DNA of 64,000 nt, taken from NCBI GenBank assembly GCA_016937945.1, contig JAFGVP010000093.1:1-64000 (forward strand), given 5' to 3'. The notes under the pieces were generated by a model that worked only from the letters and a program-made list of their open reading frames with translations, was not told where the DNA came from and made no database searches. Shown here piece by piece: positions 54,672 through 63,802 of the stretch. Within the stretch, counting starts at the first letter, position 1, and each line of letters starts with the position of its first letter. Made by a program: the position numbers and the translations under genes. This DNA is from Pontiellaceae bacterium. GTDB taxonomy: Bacteria; Verrucomicrobiota; Kiritimatiellia; Kiritimatiellales; Pontiellaceae.

Positions 54672-56294
54672 ATGAGCGACTATAACTATACCCCTACCCT
54701 TCAACACGGAGGAACAAAGGAAACACCTTACCGGCTCGTGACGGCCGAAGGTATCCGGGCCGAACAGTTCAACGGACAGGATATCCTGTTGATTGAGCCG
54801 CAGGTGCTTGAGCGGCTGGCCTACGAAGCCTTCTACGAAATCTCCTTCTTCCTGCGCCCGGGCCACATGCAGCAGGTGGCCGCTATTCTCGAAGACCCTG
54901 ACGCCAGCGAAAACGACCGGTTCGTGGCCCGATGCTTCCTCGAGAATTCCATCATTTCCGCCATCGGCGAGCTGCCGACCTGTCAGGATACCGGAACCGC
55001 CATTGTGGTCGGAAACCGCGGTGCCCGGGTCTGGAGCGATTTTGACGAAAAAGAGGCCCTTTCGAACGGCATCTTCCGCTGCTTCCAGGAATATAACCTG
55101 CGCTATTCCCAGATTGCGCCGCTCTCCATGTTCCAGGAAAAAAATACCGGCAACAACCTGCCGGCCCAGATTGATCTCTACTCCACAAAAGGCGCTGAAT
55201 ACGAACTGCTTTTCGTAGCCAAAGGCGGCGGCTCCGCCAATAAATCCTACCTCTTCCAGAAGACCAAATCCCTGCTGACGGAAGACAACCTTGAAGACTT
55301 CCTGAAGGCGGAACTCTTCAACATCGGCACCGCCGCCTGCCCGCCCTACCATCTGGCCGTCGTCATCGGAGGAACTTCCGCGGAAGCCACCATGAAATAT
55401 GTCAAACTGGCTTCCTGCGGCGAACTCGACGATCTGCCGACCAGCGGCGACGAATCCGGCCGTGCCTTCCGCGATATTGAGTGGGAACAGAAGGTGCTCG
55501 CATGGAGCCAGGACACAAAAATCGGGGCCCAGTTCGGCGGCAAATATTTCTGCCACGATGTCCGCATCATCCGCATGCCCCGCCACGCCGCATCGTGTCC
55601 GGTCGGCATCGGCGTCTCCTGCTCCGCCGACCGCAACATCAAAGCCATAATCACGCGCGACGGCGCCTTCATCGAGCAGCTCGAACACGATCCTGCAAAA
55701 TATGCGCCGGCCAACCTCGGAACCGAACCGGATGATGCGCCCATTGTTGATCTCAACCGCCCGATGGAGAAAATCCTGTCCGACCTTTCGCAGTATCCGG
55801 TCACGACCCGCGTCCGCCTCAACGGACCGCTCATCGTGGCGCGCGACATCGCCCACGCAAAAATCAAGGAGATGCTCGATCGCGGCGAACCGATGCCGGA
55901 ATATTTCAAAAACCACCCGGTCTATTACGCCGGACCGGCCAAAACCCCGAAGGGCAAACCCTCCGGTTCTTTCGGCCCCACCACCGCCCAGCGCATGGAT
56001 CCCTACGTTGATGAATTCCAGAGCCACCGCGGCTCCATGGTGATGCTCGCAAAAGGCAACCGCTCGCAAAACGTCACCGATGCGTGCGCAAAGCACGGCG
56101 GTTTTTATCTCGGCTCCGTCGGTGGACCGGCCGCACTTCTGGCCGAAAAAAACATTAAGTCCGTCGAAATCGTCGACATGGAGGAACTCGGCATGGAAGC
56201 CGTCCGGAAGATCGACGTGGTCGACTTCCCGGCCGTCATCATCGTTGATGATAAAGGCAACGATTTCTTCGCCGATATCCTGAAGGGTAAATGA
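54672..56294 (+). CDS. Fumarate hydratase class I (iron-sulphur)
   Basis: From ATG 54672 with GGAGAGG upstream the enzyme is 540 aa. It is a single-chain class I fumarase combining alpha and beta parts. Likely iron-sulphur ligand regions are [16 protein letters not shown] (near 103), [16 protein letters not shown] (near 222) and [18 protein letters not shown] (near 315). The beta part is [31 protein letters not shown] and [18 protein letters not shown]. It interconverts fumarate and malate; oxygen-labile class I enzymes suit anaerobes. The stop overlaps the small zinc-ribbon protein start. A 501-aa reading frame on the opposite strand is a shadow. Confidence 0.95.
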   Translation: MSDYNYTPTLQHGGTKETPYRLVTAEGIRAEQFNGQDILLIEPQVLERLAYEAFYEISFFLRPGHMQQVAAILEDPDASENDRFVARCFLENSIISAIGELPTCQDTGTAIVVGNRGARVWSDFDEKEALSNGIFRCFQEYNLRYSQIAPLSMFQEKNTGNNLPAQIDLYSTKGAEYELLFVAKGGGSANKSYLFQKTKSLLTEDNLEDFLKAELFNIGTAACPPYHLAVVIGGTSAEATMKYVKLASCGELDDLPTSGDESGRAFRDIEWEQKVLAWSQDTKIGAQFGGKYFCHDVRIIRMPRHAASCPVGIGVSCSADRNIKAIITRDGAFIEQLEHDPAKYAPANLGTEPDDAPIVDLNRPMEKILSDLSQYPVTTRVRLNGPLIVARDIAHAKIKEMLDRGEPMPEYFKNHPVYYAGPAKTPKGKPSGSFGPTTAQRMDPYVDEFQSHRGSMVMLAKGNRSQNVTDACAKHGGFYLGSVGGPAALLAEKNIKSVEIVDMEELGMEAVRKIDVVDFPAVIIVDDKGNDFFADILKGK

Positions 56295-56626
56295 TGAAAA
56301 AGATTATTCTCGCGGTTTTCATCCTCCTTCTTGCGGGAATTGCGGTGTTCTGGATCATGATGCCGAAAGGCCCGTTCTGCCAGAGCTGCGCCATGCCGAT
56401 GGAAAACGCAGCGCTGTTCGGAACCGAAACCGACGGCTCCCCGTCAGCGGATTATTGTTGCTACTGTTATCAGTACGGAGCGTTTACAGCCCCGGATATC
56501 ACGATGGAAGAAATGCTGGAAAAGAGCATTCTCCCGATGGTTCAAAACACCCATATGCCCGAGGAGCGGGCCCACCGAATCATGGAAAAAACCCTGCCCC
56601 GTCTTAAGCGGTGGAGAAGTGAATAG
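56291..56626 (+). CDS. Small membrane-anchored zinc-ribbon protein
   Basis: The 111-aa protein has one N-terminal membrane helix (about 3-25). A zinc-ribbon-like domain follows with CQSCAMPM (about 33-40), [21 protein letters not shown] (50-70) and a helical end ([16 protein letters not shown]). This matches the putative zinc ribbon PF12674, usually a cytoplasmic or free protein. ATG at 56291 or 56294 are both possible; either overlaps the fumarase stop, indicating coupling. Function is unknown; the membrane anchor with an outward-facing Cys cluster is unusual. Confidence 0.8.
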   Translation: MMKKIILAVFILLLAGIAVFWIMMPKGPFCQSCAMPMENAALFGTETDGSPSADYCCYCYQYGAFTAPDITMEEMLEKSILPMVQNTHMPEERAHRIMEKTLPRLKRWRSE

Positions 56627-56810
56627 CCCCGGAATCCGACATAAAATCCAGCCATTTAAATACAGAGCATGCCACCCATATTTTACCTATTTATCTAATA
56701 AAATGAATGATCTCTGTTTCGCGTCATCCCGTTGACGCCCTCTTTACGGACTGCTACTTTCATGTTCACGCGTGAAAAAGAATTTTGTTCCGGAATCAGG
56801 GGAGACAGAC

Positions 56811-57959
56811 ATGACAAAAAGTCACAGCGAACTCAGAAAGTTTGTTGCGCCGGAGTTCATATATGGCGTTGGCGCGCTGGATCTGACGGGACGCTATGCA
56901 CGCCATTACGGAGCCAGGCGCGCACTGATCGTAACCGATCCGGGTATTATTGAAGCCGGTTGGATGGATCAGGTCCGCAACTCGCTTCTTGACGAGGATA
57001 TCAAGACCGCCGTCTTTGATGAACTGACGCCCAACCCGAAAGATTACGAAGTCGAAAACGGATGCCGCTGCTATGACGAAAATGACTGCGACATCATTAT
57101 TGCCGTCGGAGGCGGAAGCCCTATGGACTGCGCGAAAGGAATCGGCGTGTCGCAGGCGAACCGTTGCAATGTCCGGCGCTTTGAAGGCGTGGATGAAGTT
57201 CCCATGCCCGGCCCTCCGCTGATCTGTATACCGACCACGGCCGGAACCTCTGCAGATGTTTCCCAGTTTGCGATCATTACCGACACCGATCGTCACATCA
57301 AAATGGCGATCGTCAGCAAAACCGTTGTTCCCGACGTTGCACTGATTGATCCCCAAACCACCTTGAGCATGCCGGCAGACCTGACAGCCTGCACCGGAAT
57401 GGACGCCCTGGTTCATGCGATCGAGTCTTATGTTTCCAACGCCAGTTCGCCCATAACCGACCTGAATGCCCTGGAAGCCATACGCCTGATCAGTCGCAAC
57501 CTGAAAAACGCGATTACCCATCCGGAAGATCTGTACACCAGAGGACAACTCATGACGGCCAGCCTGCTGGCCGGACTCGCATTTTCAAATGCAAGCCTGG
57601 GTCTGGTTCATGCTATGGCCCATGCCATGGGCGGCCTCCTCGATTCGCCGCACGGACGCTGCAATGCCCTCTTGCTTGAGAAGGTGGTTGAATTTAACTA
57701 TCCCGCTGCCAGCGAAAGATATAACCGCATTGCCGAGGTCATGGGTGCTGCGGTATCAACCGGTAGCGAAACCATTCTTGAACAACTCGACGCCCTGCGC
57801 GAAAGCGTTGGAATAGAAGCCGGAATCCGCAACATGGGAATATCGCCGGATACCATCCCGCAACTGGCGGCAAACGCATTTCACGATGCCTGCGCCGTGA
57901 CCAATCCTCGCGAAGCGACGGAAGAGGATATCTGTATTATTTATGAAAAATCCCTCTGA
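56811..57959 (+). CDS. ercA: ErcA-like iron-containing alcohol dehydrogenase
   Basis: From ATG 56811, with AGGGGAG upstream, this is a 382-aa group III metal-dependent dehydrogenase. It has the NAD motif GGGSPMDCAKGIG (near 97-109), PTTAGTSADVSQFAIITD (141-158) and the metal-binding histidines in LGLVHAMAHAMGG and DSPHGRCNALLL (near 263-290). The start (LRKFVAPEFIYGVGALDLTGRYARHYGARRALIVTDPG) is characteristic of ErcA, a regulatory alcohol-dehydrogenase homologue of the ethanol-oxidation network in Pseudomonas. The stop overlaps the downstream PAS-histidine kinase by 17 bases. The ErcA name is inferred from that N-terminal pattern and the kinase pairing; it could also be an ordinary short-chain alcohol dehydrogenase. 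Confidence 0.75.
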   Translation: MTKSHSELRKFVAPEFIYGVGALDLTGRYARHYGARRALIVTDPGIIEAGWMDQVRNSLLDEDIKTAVFDELTPNPKDYEVENGCRCYDENDCDIIIAVGGGSPMDCAKGIGVSQANRCNVRRFEGVDEVPMPGPPLICIPTTAGTSADVSQFAIITDTDRHIKMAIVSKTVVPDVALIDPQTTLSMPADLTACTGMDALVHAIESYVSNASSPITDLNALEAIRLISRNLKNAITHPEDLYTRGQLMTASLLAGLAFSNASLGLVHAMAHAMGGLLDSPHGRCNALLLEKVVEFNYPAASERYNRIAEVMGAAVSTGSETILEQLDALRESVGIEAGIRNMGISPDTIPQLAANAFHDACAVTNPREATEEDICIIYEKSL

Positions 57960-59607
57960 CCAAATATCGAAAAAACAGCAATTTCTGCGCGATAAAATAA
58001 TCGGGCTCGGGGAGCATTCCATTCGAAAAAGCTATTACCCTCAGCTTCAGCAACAGCTGGAGGAGGTCGATCATGCTCGGCGTGAAATAGCCGAAAGTGA
58101 AGCCCGCTATCGATATCTGGTCGAGAACATTAACGATGTCATCCTGACACTCAGACCGGACGGCGTGGTCAGCTATATCAGTCCGGCATGTCTTAATCTG
58201 GGAGGGATTGTGCCGGATGAAGTTATCGGCACCCCGTTTATTGACCTGATTCACGGAGATGACCGCATTTCCTTCCTCGAAGAGACCGGGAAACCAAACG
58301 TACACAGCGGAGTGACGGAATTCCGCCTTCAGGGCCGGAACGAAGAGTACCGCCATGTTCGGTTTTCCTTTCGGTTTGCCCGGGAAAAACCAATCGGCAT
58401 TACCGGCGTGCTCAGTGATATTACCGCGCTTAAACTGGGCGAAATCGAACGAAAAAAACTCAGAGACCAGCTGGCCCAGACCATAAAAATGGAATCCATC
58501 GGCCGATTGGCCGGCGGCGTCGCACACGATTTTAACAACCTATTGGGCGTCATCATGGGTAACGCAGAGCTGACGCTCGACACGGTCCCGAAAGAGAGCC
58601 AGACCTATGGGGACATTCAGGAAATTCTGAAAACCGCAGAGCGCGCCAGCGTACTGACCCGCCAACTTCTGGCATTCGCGCGCAAGCAGGCCATCAATCC
58701 CAAAATGATCAGCCTGAATGAAACCATTGCCAGCCTGCTGAAAATGATTAATCGACTGCTGGGAGAAAATATTGAGCTGGAATGGAAACCGTCCAAGCAG
58801 GATGTGATCGTTAAAATGGATCCGTCGCAGGTGGATCAGATCCTCGTCAACCTCTGCATCAACGCCCGCGATGCGATTGCGGATACCGGCCATCTCATGA
58901 TTTCCACCCACGTAATCAGCGTGGACAACGCAACCTGCCAGCAGGACGGCCTGAAGGGACGGTTTGCGCAGGTCTCCGTAAAGGACGACGGATCAGGCAT
59001 TGAAAAGGAGATTATCGACCAGATATTTGAACCGTTTTTTACCACGAAGGAAATGGGCAAAGGAACCGGTCTGGGGCTCTCAACAGTATACGGCATTGCC
59101 AAACAGAACGGCGGCTTTGTAACAGTCGAAAGCACAAAGGGAATAGGGACAACCTTCCACGTTCACATTCCGTTAGTGGAACGGGAAATCATGCAGCCGG
59201 TGGACTCTCAAAAGAGCCAGTCGCTGGAAACCGGAAACGAAACAATCCTGCTGGTCGAAGATGAAACCAATCTGCTGAAAATGACAGAGCGCGCCCTGAC
59301 GCGGCTTGGATACACGGTGATTGCCGAACAGAATCCGGTGGACGCAATATCAAATATCGAGTCCTACAAAGGTTCCGTGGACCTTCTTCTTACCGATCTG
59401 GTCATGCCTCAGATGAACGGCATCGCCATGGCCCGAAAAATTGCAGAAATACGACCTGATCTGAAACAGATGTTTATGTCTGGCTATACCGATCACCCGG
59501 CTATCACCAACGGGGAAATCGATCGGGTGACGCAATTTCTCCAGAAACCCTTCAGCATTCGCGATCTGGCCGGAAAAGTGAGATGCGCACTTGATGCAAC
59601 TCCGTAA
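57943..59607 (+). CDS. PAS-domain hybrid histidine kinase with C-terminal receiver
   Basis: The 554-aa soluble kinase has a short coiled coil (about 30-55), a PAS domain (about 55-165, YRYLVENINDVILTLRPDG), and a HisKA with H195 in GGVAHDFNNLL. Next are an ATPase domain with N307 (NLCINARDAI) and DDGSGI/FEPFFTTKEMGKGTGLGLS, and a receiver with E439, D440, D485 (LLLTDLVMP) and K535 (QFLQKPF). No transmembrane segment is visible, so it senses a cytoplasmic signal. The hybrid format means the phosphate may pass back and forth or to a separate phosphotransfer protein, which is not in the window. It overlaps the ErcA-like gene by 17 bases, a likely functional pair. Confidence 0.93.
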   Translation: MKNPSDQISKKQQFLRDKIIGLGEHSIRKSYYPQLQQQLEEVDHARREIAESEARYRYLVENINDVILTLRPDGVVSYISPACLNLGGIVPDEVIGTPFIDLIHGDDRISFLEETGKPNVHSGVTEFRLQGRNEEYRHVRFSFRFAREKPIGITGVLSDITALKLGEIERKKLRDQLAQTIKMESIGRLAGGVAHDFNNLLGVIMGNAELTLDTVPKESQTYGDIQEILKTAERASVLTRQLLAFARKQAINPKMISLNETIASLLKMINRLLGENIELEWKPSKQDVIVKMDPSQVDQILVNLCINARDAIADTGHLMISTHVISVDNATCQQDGLKGRFAQVSVKDDGSGIEKEIIDQIFEPFFTTKEMGKGTGLGLSTVYGIAKQNGGFVTVESTKGIGTTFHVHIPLVEREIMQPVDSQKSQSLETGNETILLVEDETNLLKMTERALTRLGYTVIAEQNPVDAISNIESYKGSVDLLLTDLVMPQMNGIAMARKIAEIRPDLKQMFMSGYTDHPAITNGEIDRVTQFLQKPFSIRDLAGKVRCALDATP

Positions 59608-59637
59608 AACATAAGTTGCCTGAAGTGCAGACGCTTA

Positions 59638-59889
59638 TCAGGACCTCAGCGATTTCAGCTTAAGCACTAACACGGATCCGGCAAGAAACAGAACCGTACA
59701 GTTGGCGGATGCGATCGGCCAATCATGAACCAGCAGGCCGTAAACCGCCCACAGGCTCACACCCACCACAAAAATAATATACATGGCCAGTGAAATCCCC
59801 GAGGTATCTTTTGTTTTCCACGTATGTATCACCTGAGGCACAAAAGCAAATGTGGTGCATAACGCCGCGGCAAATCCAATCCATTCCAT
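59638..59889 (-). CDS. SemiSWEET sugar transporter
   Basis: The 83-aa protein has three hydrophobic helices and the PQ-loop motif TFAFVPQVIHTWKTKDTSGISLAMYIIF (residues about 13-42). It is the length of a bacterial SemiSWEET, which dimerises to pass sugars across the inner membrane down a gradient. It is convergent with the histidine kinase, 30 bases away, with no terminator seen. No sugar-utilisation genes are adjacent. Confidence 0.9.
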   Translation of the reverse strand: MEWIGFAAALCTTFAFVPQVIHTWKTKDTSGISLAMYIIFVVGVSLWAVYGLLVHDWPIASANCTVLFLAGSVLVLKLKSLRS

Positions 59890-60333
59890 TGATCACTCCC
59901 TTAAATGGCCGCGCAGTAGACACGAAATCGAAGATGTCGAAAAGACTGTAATCCGACAAATTCATCCCCCATTTCAGAACCGTTTCACCACCGAAAGAGA
60001 GGCCGTCCGGGATAACAATACCGTATAATAAACTCGGGTATTCCTATCATATGCACTACTCATTCCTTCAAATGGAGGACAACGAGACAGGACGGCAATT
60101 GCATTGCCGCGCTGCACACTGCTCGAAATAACAGTGATTAAGCAGAAGAATCTTCTCGCGAAAGGCCCGTCAGTAAAGGTCGATTCCCGTCCTCAAAGGA
60201 AAGAGAACCGAAGCGGTCCAGCACCTCCGAATCCGCCCAGCAACTTTCTCTAAAACATTGACCACAAAGAGTTATTGACTAAAATTTCTAGATGTATATA
60301 CATTTCGATGGAATTCTTTAAACAGGATCAATC
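59890..60333. other. 444-base gene-free region
   Basis: No credible ORF lies between the SemiSWEET start and the STAS-like gene; a 19-codon frame after ATG near 60073 has no ribosome-binding site. The region holds a small hairpin GGCAA-TTGCA-TTGCC (60094-60108), several TTGAC hexamers and the promoter/palindrome at 60275-60303. It should also contain the SemiSWEET promoter. Confidence 0.7.
60275..60303 (+). promoter_or_regulatory. Sigma70-type promoter with 12-bp palindrome over the -10
   Basis: TTGACT (60275-60280) and TATACA (60297-60302) are 16 bases apart, about 30 bases before the STAS-like ATG. The -10 lies in a perfect palindrome ATGTATATACAT (60292-60303), which could be a repressor operator. 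Confidence 0.55.
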
Positions 60334-60708
60334 ATGCCTTATATATTGGAAATCGATAAAGATGCGAAAGCTGTACGCGCAAAAGCCATAGAGAAGCTCT
60401 CCCAAAGCGCTCGAATTTCCCTGATTCTTGAAGTCTCCACTCAACTTAAAATGAACCGGTATTCCCGCGCACTGCTTGACCTGAACAAAAGCACCTTCTC
60501 AGATGCAGAGCCCATGACCAGCGCGCTCGAACTGATAAACTGCTTCCGCATGCTTGAGATTTCCCAGGACACCCAACTGGCACTGATCCATTCTTCCGTT
60601 AATGAACATCAACAATATTTTGAAAGCGCCGCGCGCTTTGATGGATGGAACCTCAGGTATTTTCCGGACGAAAACGCCGCACTCGAATGGTTTGATACGG
60701 CAGAGTGA
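60334..60708 (+). CDS. SpoIIAA/STAS-like orphan protein
   Basis: The 124-aa soluble protein alternates strands and helices: MPYILEIDKD, SARISLILEVSTQLKM, YSRALLDLNKSTFSDAEPMTSALELI (about 43-68), DTQLALIHSSVNEHQQYFESAA and a final LRYFPDENAALEWFD. This end resembles the SpoIIAA-like/STAS group of small cytoplasmic proteins. No function can be assigned. It shares its layout with the protein at 61550-61984, on the other side of the PDZ protein. The ATG has an AGGA ribosome-binding site and a promoter with palindrome upstream. Confidence 0.6.
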   Translation: MPYILEIDKDAKAVRAKAIEKLSQSARISLILEVSTQLKMNRYSRALLDLNKSTFSDAEPMTSALELINCFRMLEISQDTQLALIHSSVNEHQQYFESAARFDGWNLRYFPDENAALEWFDTAE

Positions 60709-60783
60709 GCCGGTGCTGATGATGATTCAGAATACCTGCCCTTCCCTGAATGGTCATGGCGTGGCATACTGGCCGGCGATCTG

Positions 60784-61569
60784 ATGAACAGGAGAAGAAT
60801 CCATTTCACGTTGATTGTATGTGGTATCCTGACTGCAATGGCGGCCTATTGGGCCGTCCTGCAAAAACCCGTCACTCAACACATGATTAAAATTGCTGCA
60901 ACAGCATGCAAGGCGGAAAAACCGCCATGCCCTCAAATTGCAGCCGCGAAATTTCCTTCCCAGACTCCGCCCCTCACAGCAGCCGATAAACAGAAAAACA
61001 AGGCCGCCCTCCGAAAAGAAACACCTAAGACAAAGACGACTGTCAATCCGACTTCCGCCTCCGCGCGCTGGAAACAGATTGAAAAAGGTTTTCAACGACA
61101 GAAAAATGAGCTTCTGAATGAATCAGATTCGAACAGACGAAGTAAACTCATCGCCCGCATGTCGCACCATGTACGCTTTGATACGCTGAGCACCATCGAA
61201 TGGGCAATGTCGCTGACAGACCCTGAAGAGCGAATACAGGCACTTGAAGCTTTGAACAGGAATGCCCTGATCGGCATTGGGGCGCGCATATTACCGGATG
61301 AAACCGGATATCCGCTGATCCATGAAATGACCCTGCTGGGTGCAATGGAAACATCTGAAATCGCCCGGGTCGGCGATTATATTCTCGGCATGGAAGATTC
61401 CGATGGACAATGGACATCCTTCCAGAACATGCCCATGAAAGAAATAATCCAATACCTCAGAGGAGAGGCGGGCACGAAAGTTCATCTTCTCATGGGATCC
61501 GGCACATCGCAGAACAAGTATGAGATCACCACACAACGATCCATGATCGTTATGCAACCTCCTGATTAG
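60784..61569 (+). CDS. Membrane-anchored orphan PDZ-domain protein
   Basis: The 261-aa protein has an N-terminal membrane helix (about 7-27), a Lys/Pro-rich linker (about 40-95), a helical middle (WKQIEKGFQRQKNELLNES; WAMSLTDPEERIQALEAL) and a C-terminal PDZ domain (about 155-250). The PDZ matches tail-specific protease Prc/CtpA: IGIGARILPDETGYPLIHEMTLLGAMETSEIARVGDYILGMED and GQWTSFQNMPMKEIIQYLRGEAGTKVHL. No serine-lysine protease domain follows, so it is a non-catalytic periplasmic PDZ protein, possibly an adaptor. It ends 20 bases inside the convergent STAS-like gene. Confidence 0.65.
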   Translation: MNRRRIHFTLIVCGILTAMAAYWAVLQKPVTQHMIKIAATACKAEKPPCPQIAAAKFPSQTPPLTAADKQKNKAALRKETPKTKTTVNPTSASARWKQIEKGFQRQKNELLNESDSNRRSKLIARMSHHVRFDTLSTIEWAMSLTDPEERIQALEALNRNALIGIGARILPDETGYPLIHEMTLLGAMETSEIARVGDYILGMEDSDGQWTSFQNMPMKEIIQYLRGEAGTKVHLLMGSGTSQNKYEITTQRSMIVMQPPD

Positions 61570-61984
61570 CCGAATGACTCGTCCGGGCGGTCCGCGCCGG
61601 CGGGGTCAGTTTCGGAACTGCAACATCCAGCCAGGAACAGGCATCCGGCAACGATTTAAACATCCGGATATCAAAAGCAACGCGCTTTCGAACCGCACTG
61701 ATCCAGATCCGCATGACCGACTCCGTCATGCCTGAATCAACCACAATCGCGGTCTTGCTCCGTCCGGCGCCAACCGGACAATTGCAGTGGAACTCGGAAA
61801 CCATCTCATCAATGTCGCGCAGATGAATATCAGCCCGACGCGAACCTATCAGCCAAAGGTCATTGGTAAAGGGATATTCCTTGATAGAGGTCAGGTGCTG
61901 AATAATGGTCTGAACACAGTGATAGTCGAAATCCTCATGAAATCGGACGAGCAAATACTCTTTGCATTTATCGATTCTATACAT
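61550..61984 (-). CDS. SpoIIAA/STAS-like orphan protein
   Basis: The 144-aa soluble protein has an AGGAGGT ribosome-binding site. Its core has NDLWLIGSRRADIHLRDIDEMVSEF (about 41-65), RSKTAIVVDSGMTESVMRIWISAVRKRVAFDIRMFKSLPDACSWLDVA (about 75-122), and a Pro/Thr/Ser tail. The pattern (strand, conserved small-residue loop, helix, then FDIRMFxSxxxAxxWL) is that of SpoIIAA-like/STAS proteins and resembles the protein at 60334-60708. No function can be assigned. Confidence 0.6.
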   Translation of the reverse strand: MYRIDKCKEYLLVRFHEDFDYHCVQTIIQHLTSIKEYPFTNDLWLIGSRRADIHLRDIDEMVSEFHCNCPVGAGRSKTAIVVDSGMTESVMRIWISAVRKRVAFDIRMFKSLPDACSWLDVAVPKLTPPARTARTSHSANQEVA

Positions 61985-62154
61985 GTATTGACCTCCTGTA
62001 TCTGCTTACGGGAGAACCGTCATACGATATACGACTCTCATTTTTATGAAGCTCCATTCTAGCGGTCTCATCAGCCGGAACAACTCGTTTATTCTCCTAG
62101 TATTTATGACAGGGGCCACTATCAAAAAACCGCACAAACAGAAAACGTAATCGA

Positions 62155-63333
62155 TTACCCAAAGAGCCGAACAATACGTTCAACAGCAGGCAGCAGCAGA
62201 CGGCGGGGATGACCGCAATTTATGCGAAACCATCCTTCTCCGGCCGGTCCGAAAAAACTGCCGCCGGAAAGCGCTACATTGGCATCATGAACGAGCCGCC
62301 TGAAAACCCCGTCCCACGCGCCATGCGAACTGAAATCGCACCACACAAGAAACGTTGCCTCCGGCTCCATGACACGGATGGAGCCGGACGTTCGGAGCAG
62401 CCCGCAAACCTGCTTTATGTTTTCATGCAGATAGGCCACCAACTGCCGTTTATATTCGGCGCCGGCTTCTGAAAAACATGTTGCAATCGCCGTTTTTCCC
62501 AACAGGTTGATATCGCCTGCATGAACGCGGTTCTGCGCAATCCTCAACCGTCCGCGCAGTCCGGCATCGGGAATCACCAGATACGAGGCCTGCAGGCCGC
62601 TGCAATTGAAGGTTTTCCCAATCGAGTGTGCCATGATGACATTGGATCGGGCCGCATCAATGCCCAGCATTGATACATGTGACGACGGAGAATAAACGAT
62701 ATCCGAATGGATTTCATCGCTGAAGATGACCACCCCGTTTCGCTGACAGATATCGGCGATGCATTCCAACTCGTCACGATTCCACGAGCGGCCGCCGGGA
62801 TTATGCGGATTACACAGCAGCATAAGTTTCACATCAGACCGGGAGACCATCTGCTCGAAAGCCGAAAAATCGACAGCAAACCTTCCATCCTGAACCAGAA
62901 GCGGACAATCCGCGACTTTTCGTCCGTTTGCCGTGGTACACGAAAAAAACGGCCCATATACCGGAGAAAGCACCGCTACGGCATCGCCCTCATTGGTAAA
63001 GGCCTGAATGGCCAGGGAAATACTGGTTACCACCGAGGGAGAAAGCAGTATCCGGTCATCGGAAACTATATTCACGTCGTGCTGCTCAGACATCCACCAC
63101 CGGATCGATTCAAAAACGGCCGGATACTGCTCGGTATATCCATACATCGGATGGTTCACGCGGGCATGAAGCGCGCGCGACAGAAATTCAGGGGATGGAA
63201 GATCCATGTCCGCCACCCAGAAAGGTTCCACATCCGACTTTCCGAAAAAACGCTCTCGGGCCGCATATTTTTCCGCATGCGTTTCGTCACGAGAAATTAT
63301 GGAATCAAAGTCATAAACGGTTTTCTGTTGCAT
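62155..63333 (-). CDS. PatB/MalY-type PLP-dependent C-S lyase
   Basis: From ATG 63331-63333 (AGGAGATG upstream) the protein is 392 aa. It has FWVADMDLPSPEFLSRAL (near 36-53), YGYTEQYPAVFESIRWWM, LLCNPHNPGGRSWNRDEL (near 170-187), IFSDEIHSDIVY and the PLP-lysine region AHSIGKTFNCSGLQAS. This is the MalY/PatB branch of fold type I, which cleaves cystathionine or cysteine-type substrates to release thiols. An upstream in-frame extension of 24 residues is rejected. It is divergent from the HPr-like gene. Confidence 0.93.
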   Translation of the reverse strand: MQQKTVYDFDSIISRDETHAEKYAARERFFGKSDVEPFWVADMDLPSPEFLSRALHARVNHPMYGYTEQYPAVFESIRWWMSEQHDVNIVSDDRILLSPSVVTSISLAIQAFTNEGDAVAVLSPVYGPFFSCTTANGRKVADCPLLVQDGRFAVDFSAFEQMVSRSDVKLMLLCNPHNPGGRSWNRDELECIADICQRNGVVIFSDEIHSDIVYSPSSHVSMLGIDAARSNVIMAHSIGKTFNCSGLQASYLVIPDAGLRGRLRIAQNRVHAGDINLLGKTAIATCFSEAGAEYKRQLVAYLHENIKQVCGLLRTSGSIRVMEPEATFLVWCDFSSHGAWDGVFRRLVHDANVALSGGSFFGPAGEGWFRINCGHPRRLLLPAVERIVRLFG

Positions 63334-63461
63334 CGCATCTCCTGAAATGGCCGAAAACTCAAATCTGTCGTTTACAATAAGGAACGATCGAAACGAGTCA
63401 AACACCCAACGTCATCGGATTTTTTTTGCAACGCTTTTTAACGTCGTCTGTCATAGGGAAC

Positions 63462-63788
63462 ATGAGAAAAACACAAGTTACCGTTCAATGGGATCAGGGG
63501 CTTCATGCCCGCCCGGCAACGCGCCTCGTACAACTCGCCCGGAACTATCATTCAACCATCCTCATTCATACCAAAGGTAAAGTGGCCGATGCCAAAAGTA
63601 TCATGAGTGTGATGCTTCTTTGTGCAACGGTCGGCACCCTGCTTGAGATTGAAGCCGTCGGCGATGATGAGCATATGGCCACCGCAGCCATAGAGCAGCT
63701 TTTCGAGCAGGAGATATCGGACGGGCCTGATCGCGAACAGGCAAAACAGGATCTGATTGAGAGAGGCTGGTATTTCGGGGGAGACTAG
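63462..63788 (+). CDS. HPr-like phosphocarrier protein
   Basis: From ATG 63462 (AGGGAAC upstream) it is 108 aa. It has the active-site His in GLHARPATRLVQLA (about residues 13-26), the regulatory Ser region KVADAKSIMSVMLLCATVGTLLEIEAVG (about 39-66), and a helical C-terminus extended past the usual end (DGPDREQAKQDLIERGWYFGG). HPr normally carries phosphate in the PTS or, with Ser phosphorylation by HprK, controls carbon use. No enzyme I, EIIA or HprK is in the window, so a regulatory role is possible. An in-frame ATG 12 codons earlier lacks support. Confidence 0.9.
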   Translation: MRKTQVTVQWDQGLHARPATRLVQLARNYHSTILIHTKGKVADAKSIMSVMLLCATVGTLLEIEAVGDDEHMATAAIEQLFEQEISDGPDREQAKQDLIERGWYFGGD

Positions 63789-63802
63789 ACTTTATTCATC
63801 AA

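Noticed and set aside
54591-56096. 501-aa frame on the minus strand over the fumarase gene
   Set aside because: Antisense shadow: Gly/Ala-rich composition with no recognisable domain, while the plus strand encodes a complete class I fumarase.
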